From Dioscorea cayenensis subsp. rotundata (lineage: Eukaryota > Streptophyta > Magnoliopsida > Dioscoreales > Dioscoreaceae): a stretch of 64,000 bases of DNA. Numbering within the stretch: position 1 is the first letter of the stretch; each line of letters begins with the position of its first letter. This document shows positions 60,103-64,000 of this stretch, piece after piece. A model generated the notes under the pieces. It saw only the letters and a program-made list of their open reading frames with translations. It was not told the DNA's origin and ran no database searches. Position numbers and translations under genes: made by a program. The DNA is taken from the NCBI RefSeq assembly GCF_009730915.1, contig NC_052477.1, positions 28,592,420 to 28,656,419 on the forward strand, in the 5' to 3' direction.

Positions 60103-63100
60103 CTAGATGTTATCCCTAACGTATCGGCTTGTTTCATCTGCTACCTTGGACCACACATTCGAGATCTTCTCTGCATATTCTACCTGCAGAACAATGAAAG
60201 AAAAATATAAAAGATATCAGGAATACTAGTTCAAATTGAATGTATCTAGAACAAGAAATATCAATACATGCATTTTTGATCATATCAATACGATAAAAGG
60301 ATCTCATTGCTGAATCAGTCCACCATGATAATTGATACTTTTGATACTGCATCCATAACAGCTATCTGAGTTCACAGAGTCCACATAAATTGCTAGACAA
60401 CGAATAGCTCAAATTTTTATGCAAAGTGAACAGGCATTTAGGTCAGCCAAAAATGACCTGGTTGCATTGAGAAACCACAACAATAAGGCATGATACTGGA
60501 AAACTCATAACCTATATTGAGTGCATTGCACCAATGCCATTGGATATCTGGAATGAGGCATTGAATATTTGAATTGTAAGAGTGGCTCATATGTATATTC
60601 ATTGCCAAGTGGTGCCTATCCAATGGTTTAATAATTAACAAAACACAACACAAGTTTGTGTTGAATCTAAGTCTCATGTTTCTTCCATTCACTGTGTTGA
60701 CATTAATACCCTCCCAATCTGACCAGTTTAAATGCATCCATCACCTTAAAATGTAAAGGAGAAAATACTCAACAGCTTTGCAAAAACAAAAAGTCAAGTT
60801 TCCAATGCATGCAGTATGGTAAACAGGGAAGCTATGGCCTGAGTTAGCATTGTAACTGAAACATACAGACTCATAGCAAATGAGGAACAGGGAATATAGC
60901 GACTTTACCTGATTTACTACAAAACCTTTCAGCATAGCAAGAAAATCAGCACGCCTCTCTTTATCCACTCTTTCAAGTTCACTCCTGTTGTTTTCCTTCA
61001 TTTAGATGACAAAATCAGTTTTACCAGGTCAATTTTCAGCAAACAATGATTGATAAAACTTCAAGCAAAAACAAATAGATGTAAAGTTGGCTAAAACTAT
61101 ATGGATGCATTTAAAAATGGCTAAAATGGAAAGCCTGTGAAAAGCAAATCAGGTAAGAACTCTCACGAAGGATTCTGGTTAAGAAAAGCTTTTTCATTTT
61201 TCTTAATAGAAAGCTGTCAGAATTCAGAAGTATGAAAGTAAACTGCCTCTAATTCCTTCATACAATTTCCCCTAAAAGAGGTTACCTCAAGCAAAGTGTA
61301 TGGAGTTACCAATCCTTGTACTGAGGTCACAAGCATAAATAATAACCATTATAAGTGTGGCATTTTCTGTCTATTGCTAAAACCAAGTATAAGCACACTA
61401 TTGGTGGTAGCAATCTTTGAAATTCTTTTCCCTTGAAGAGGTAGCTATATGGTGTAGTGACGATACTGTGTTTTCGAGGAAATTATAGCCAGTAGTTACT
61501 TTGCAAGACAAATTATCAGAATTTCCTAAGCACCTAGATTGATTGGGTCACACACACAACACACACACACAACACACACACAGTGATCAATAAACATTCA
61601 CACTAACACGAACTTATAGTGCCCTAAGCTTGATTGAAAATTCACTAAACCCAGGCGCAGTACAGAAAGTTGGAAGAAACAACAGATAGATTGTTTGAGT
61701 GCCTGGATAATCTTTTGTAGATCATAAGAAGACAGGGATTACCTTAATCCTCTCATACTCTCTTGATGCACAATTTTTAGCATCTTCAGTGGCCCTTATC
61801 ATCTCTTTCAGTTCCTCTGCTTTGCGGTTTCTTGACCTGTCCCCTCCAAAAATCCTTGAAGATGCAGCTTCATGTTTTTCTGCCTTTATGTGCAGGGAAG
61901 ACAGATCTGACATGAGTGTTTGCACAGTCAACAGTGCACTTGAACGATCTGAGAATGCACTGTGAACTGCAAGCATCAGCCCTAGATATTCATGGAGAGT
62001 ATCCTGCAAAACATGAATAAGGAATGAGTTGAGGGAGCAGAACTATTCAGGAAACAATCATCCTGAACAAAGTCGAATTTCATGCTTAATAAATCTCCTA
62101 TATTACCAGATGCTTGACAGACTGTGCATTCAATTCTCGATAAAGCCTACTTGCTTTAACAGCAGCAGTTGCCACTTGTTTGATATCAGCAGCCCGAATT
62201 CTCTGGGTATTATACATTGCTTCTTCATTCTCAAATTTTGTAAGTTTGATTAAAGCCAGCCCCAGCTCTCCTAAAGTTTCTCCGATGTCTTGCTGAGCCT
62301 TTACAAGTGATTCAGCCTGCACAACAAGCAACAAAGAAAAAAATTCCTTCTTTAAAGCGCAAAACGACAAATTACAGAATGTTCGATATCAGGCGAGCAA
62401 CATGAAAATAAACAGATAGATAAGCAATTTACGTGCATTCACTTCGAATGCCCAAGCAGTTATACAAACAATTTATAGCAGCCAAATAAGATCATCCATG
62501 AATACCCTACACTCAGCTAATAAAAGAGCATATTTTGTCAATATCACAAATACAAACTCAGAGCAAGTGGCCACTAATCACAATAAACATATAAAAGATA
62601 AAATCTACAGCATGCATTAAGCTAATATAATCACAGATTCACGAGATACCTGTTGGGATGCAGTAGTAAGCTGCTGCTCAAGATCCTGCACCTTCTCCTT
62701 CCTTTCCAAGAATTCCTTGTCCTCCTCCACCACCGGAGGCTTCACCCCACCCCAGTCATTCGTCACAGACTGTTTCAACTCCTTAAATATCCTCAGCAGG
62801 TCCCTCCCACCTTTCGCTGGCTGCACCACCTCCTGCGGTGCCACATACCCACCACCCGGCTCCCCAAACAGCTGCTTTGGCAACCTCACCGCCCCGTCCA
62901 GCATCCGCGACGCAACATCAGTGCTCGCTGGCAGCGGCATCTTCCCCTGCACTCTCAGAAACACTCTCAGCTCATCACTCCGCCCAATAACCGGATGGCA
63001 AGCGAGCCTCCACAAGTACTTCTCAAGAGCCGATCGACGCTGCTCCACGAACTCCTGCTTATGCATAACCTGGCTCTCGACCACACTCTTATCCGGCCGG

Positions 63101-63630
63101 GGCGGTATGAAAAACCCTCGGTAAGACTCCGCAAGCCTGTCAGCAAGAGTCACCACATCACGGAACCGGCGACGAACGCTAATCTCACCGGATCCTGATC
63201 CAGCATCGAGAGACCTGGACGTGATGAGGTAGGTGACGAAGGTCCCGGAGCCAGGAACAAGAGAGTTACCAGCAGCGTGTTCGTGCTCCTTCTGTGGATT
63301 GGACACCATGATCTTCGCGTACTCGATCGGCAATCGATGATTCAGCAGCGCCGATGGATTGCGAGACAGCGGCGGCGAACCGGATGATGACCCAGAGCCA
63401 TTGGGGGAGCTGAAGGCAACATCAGCATAGGCCGGAGGATCCAGGAATGATGAAGAAGGGGCCATGTCGGGAGGGGAGAGGAGAGGATCGGCAGTGGCGG
63501 GTACGGCGGAGAGAGAGGACATGGAGCTATGGAAGGGGTCGTCTTCACCATCGCCTAAGGCTAGGGTTTCCATCTCCTCCCTCGTCGCCGGCGAGGGTTC
63601 AAACCCTAGATAAGACTCAGAGCCCATCAT
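60103..63630 (-). CDS. SNX2: Sorting nexin 2 (PX-BAR), retromer-associated
   Basis: Endosomal PX-BAR protein that works with retromer in cargo recycling. Five exons: 62650-63630, 62107-62316, 61743-62003, 60909-60995, 60103-60183, all phase 0 and GT-AG, giving 539 residues with no break. The N-terminal 110 residues are acidic and Ser/Pro-rich (REEMETLALGDGEDDPFHSS). The PX domain spans about 130-255, with RRRFRDVVTLADRLAESYRG and FFIPPRPDKSVVESQ as phosphoinositide-binding core. A coiled BAR region fills the C-terminal half (AESLVKAQQDIGETLGELGL, DRSSALLTVQTLMSDLSSLH, EELKEMIRATEDAKN, FLAMLKGFVVNQ, VEYAEKISNVWSKVADE). Arabidopsis SNX2a/2b share these blocks. The first ATG of two (MMGSESYLGF) was used. 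An AC-rich repeat (about 61552-61583) sits in the intron between exons 3 and 4. Confidence 0.96.
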
Positions 63631-63922
63631 CGTCGATCACCGGAGAAAAAAAAATAGAAAAAAAAAATAGAGAAAAAATAGAGAAAAATAAGTGAGATCT
63701 AAAGAAGCACGGAGGAGTGTGATAGGGTGCACCGCCGGTGAGTGTAGAAGAGTAGGTAAACGAGAAGGTTGCCACGTGGATCTCGTGAAGAACTTCGAAG
63801 TAATTAATGAATTGTCAGGGGATTGGTCTGCAAAAGTAATAAATGAATTTTTGTTATCTTTGATTCTTTATCACATTTGAATGATATATTTTAAACTGGT
63901 TAAATTAAAAACTTTAGAATAA
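63631..63922. other. SNX2 upstream region
   Basis: 5' leader and promoter of SNX2, with a purine-rich run (63641-63695) and GCCACGTGGA (63771-63780), a palindromic G-box-like motif. No coding region seen. Confidence 0.55.
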
Positions 63923-64000
63923 NNNNNNNNNNNNNNNNNNNNNNNNNNNNNNNNNNNNNNNNNNNNNNNNNNNNNNNNNNNNNNNNNNNNNNNNNNNNNN
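63923..64000. other. Assembly gap (N)
   Basis: All bases to the end of the window are N. The gap adjoins the promoter region of SNX2. Confidence 1.

Noticed and set aside
62653-63695. Plus-strand ORFs over SNX2 exon 1
   Set aside because: Antisense shadows of a GC-rich exon whose minus-strand reading has a PX domain and proper splice sites.
1-63922. tRNA, rRNA or known microRNA genes
   Set aside because: I scanned for tRNA B-box-like words and for several common plant microRNA sequences and saw none; a dedicated covariance-model search would be needed to exclude unusual cases.

Overview
The window is nuclear DNA from a flowering plant. The genes are split by short GT-AG introns, the gaps are AT-rich and full of TA microsatellites and small MITE-like elements, and the proteins belong to plant families (PYL abscisic acid receptor, DREB2, photosystem II core phosphatase, an IMK2-type receptor kinase, an RLP). 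The species cannot be told from the sequence. No autonomous transposon, LTR element, CRISPR array, rRNA or tRNA gene was seen. The last 78 bases are an N gap.

Layout. 1.4-3.9 kb (+): mitoferrin-like mitochondrial carrier. 4.6-8.6 kb (-): plastid PP2C of the PSII core phosphatase (PBCP) type, tail to tail with the carrier and head to head with a MEA1-family gene (8.9-9.5 kb, +). 11.8-15.3 kb (-): an intact 1169-codon LRR receptor-like protein. 17.2-20.4 kb (+): a small cytochrome c oxidase VIIa-like gene whose 5'UTR intron holds an eight-copy tandem array of about 220 bp units. 20.4-25.4 kb: AT-rich repeats. 25.4-32.3 kb (+): 12-exon GET4. 32.3-38.4 kb: mostly non-coding. 38.4-39.1 kb (-): intronless PYL receptor. 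44.4-46.1 kb (+): DREB2-type factor with heat- and ABA-type promoter motifs. 47.9-48.7 kb (-): mitoribosomal protein mL40, head to head with a MIF/D-DT-like gene (48.9-50.9 kb, +). 52.7-53.4 kb (+): PRA1-family protein. 56.9-59.6 kb (+): IMK2-like LRR receptor (pseudo)kinase. 60.1-63.6 kb (-): sorting nexin 2.

The genes do not form one pathway; this is an ordinary gene-rich plant neighbourhood. Several act in organelles (mitoferrin, COX7a-like, mL40, PBCP), two in membrane traffic or tail-anchored protein insertion (SNX2, PRA1, with GET4), and three in stress or perception (PYL, DREB2, RLP).

The most important observation for a user is technical. Six otherwise well-conserved genes carry twelve single-base insertions, eleven of them lengthening a homopolymer, and in each case one extra base explains the break. 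No deletions were found. This looks like residual consensus error rather than gene death, so automatic gene models here will be broken. Beyond that, the noteworthy items are the AB-alternating intronic array, a GC-AG intron, two compact divergent promoters, an upstream ORF overlapping the mitoferrin start, and an unassigned, possibly transcribed stretch at about 33.7-36.0 kb. I did not find a convincing undescribed biological system.
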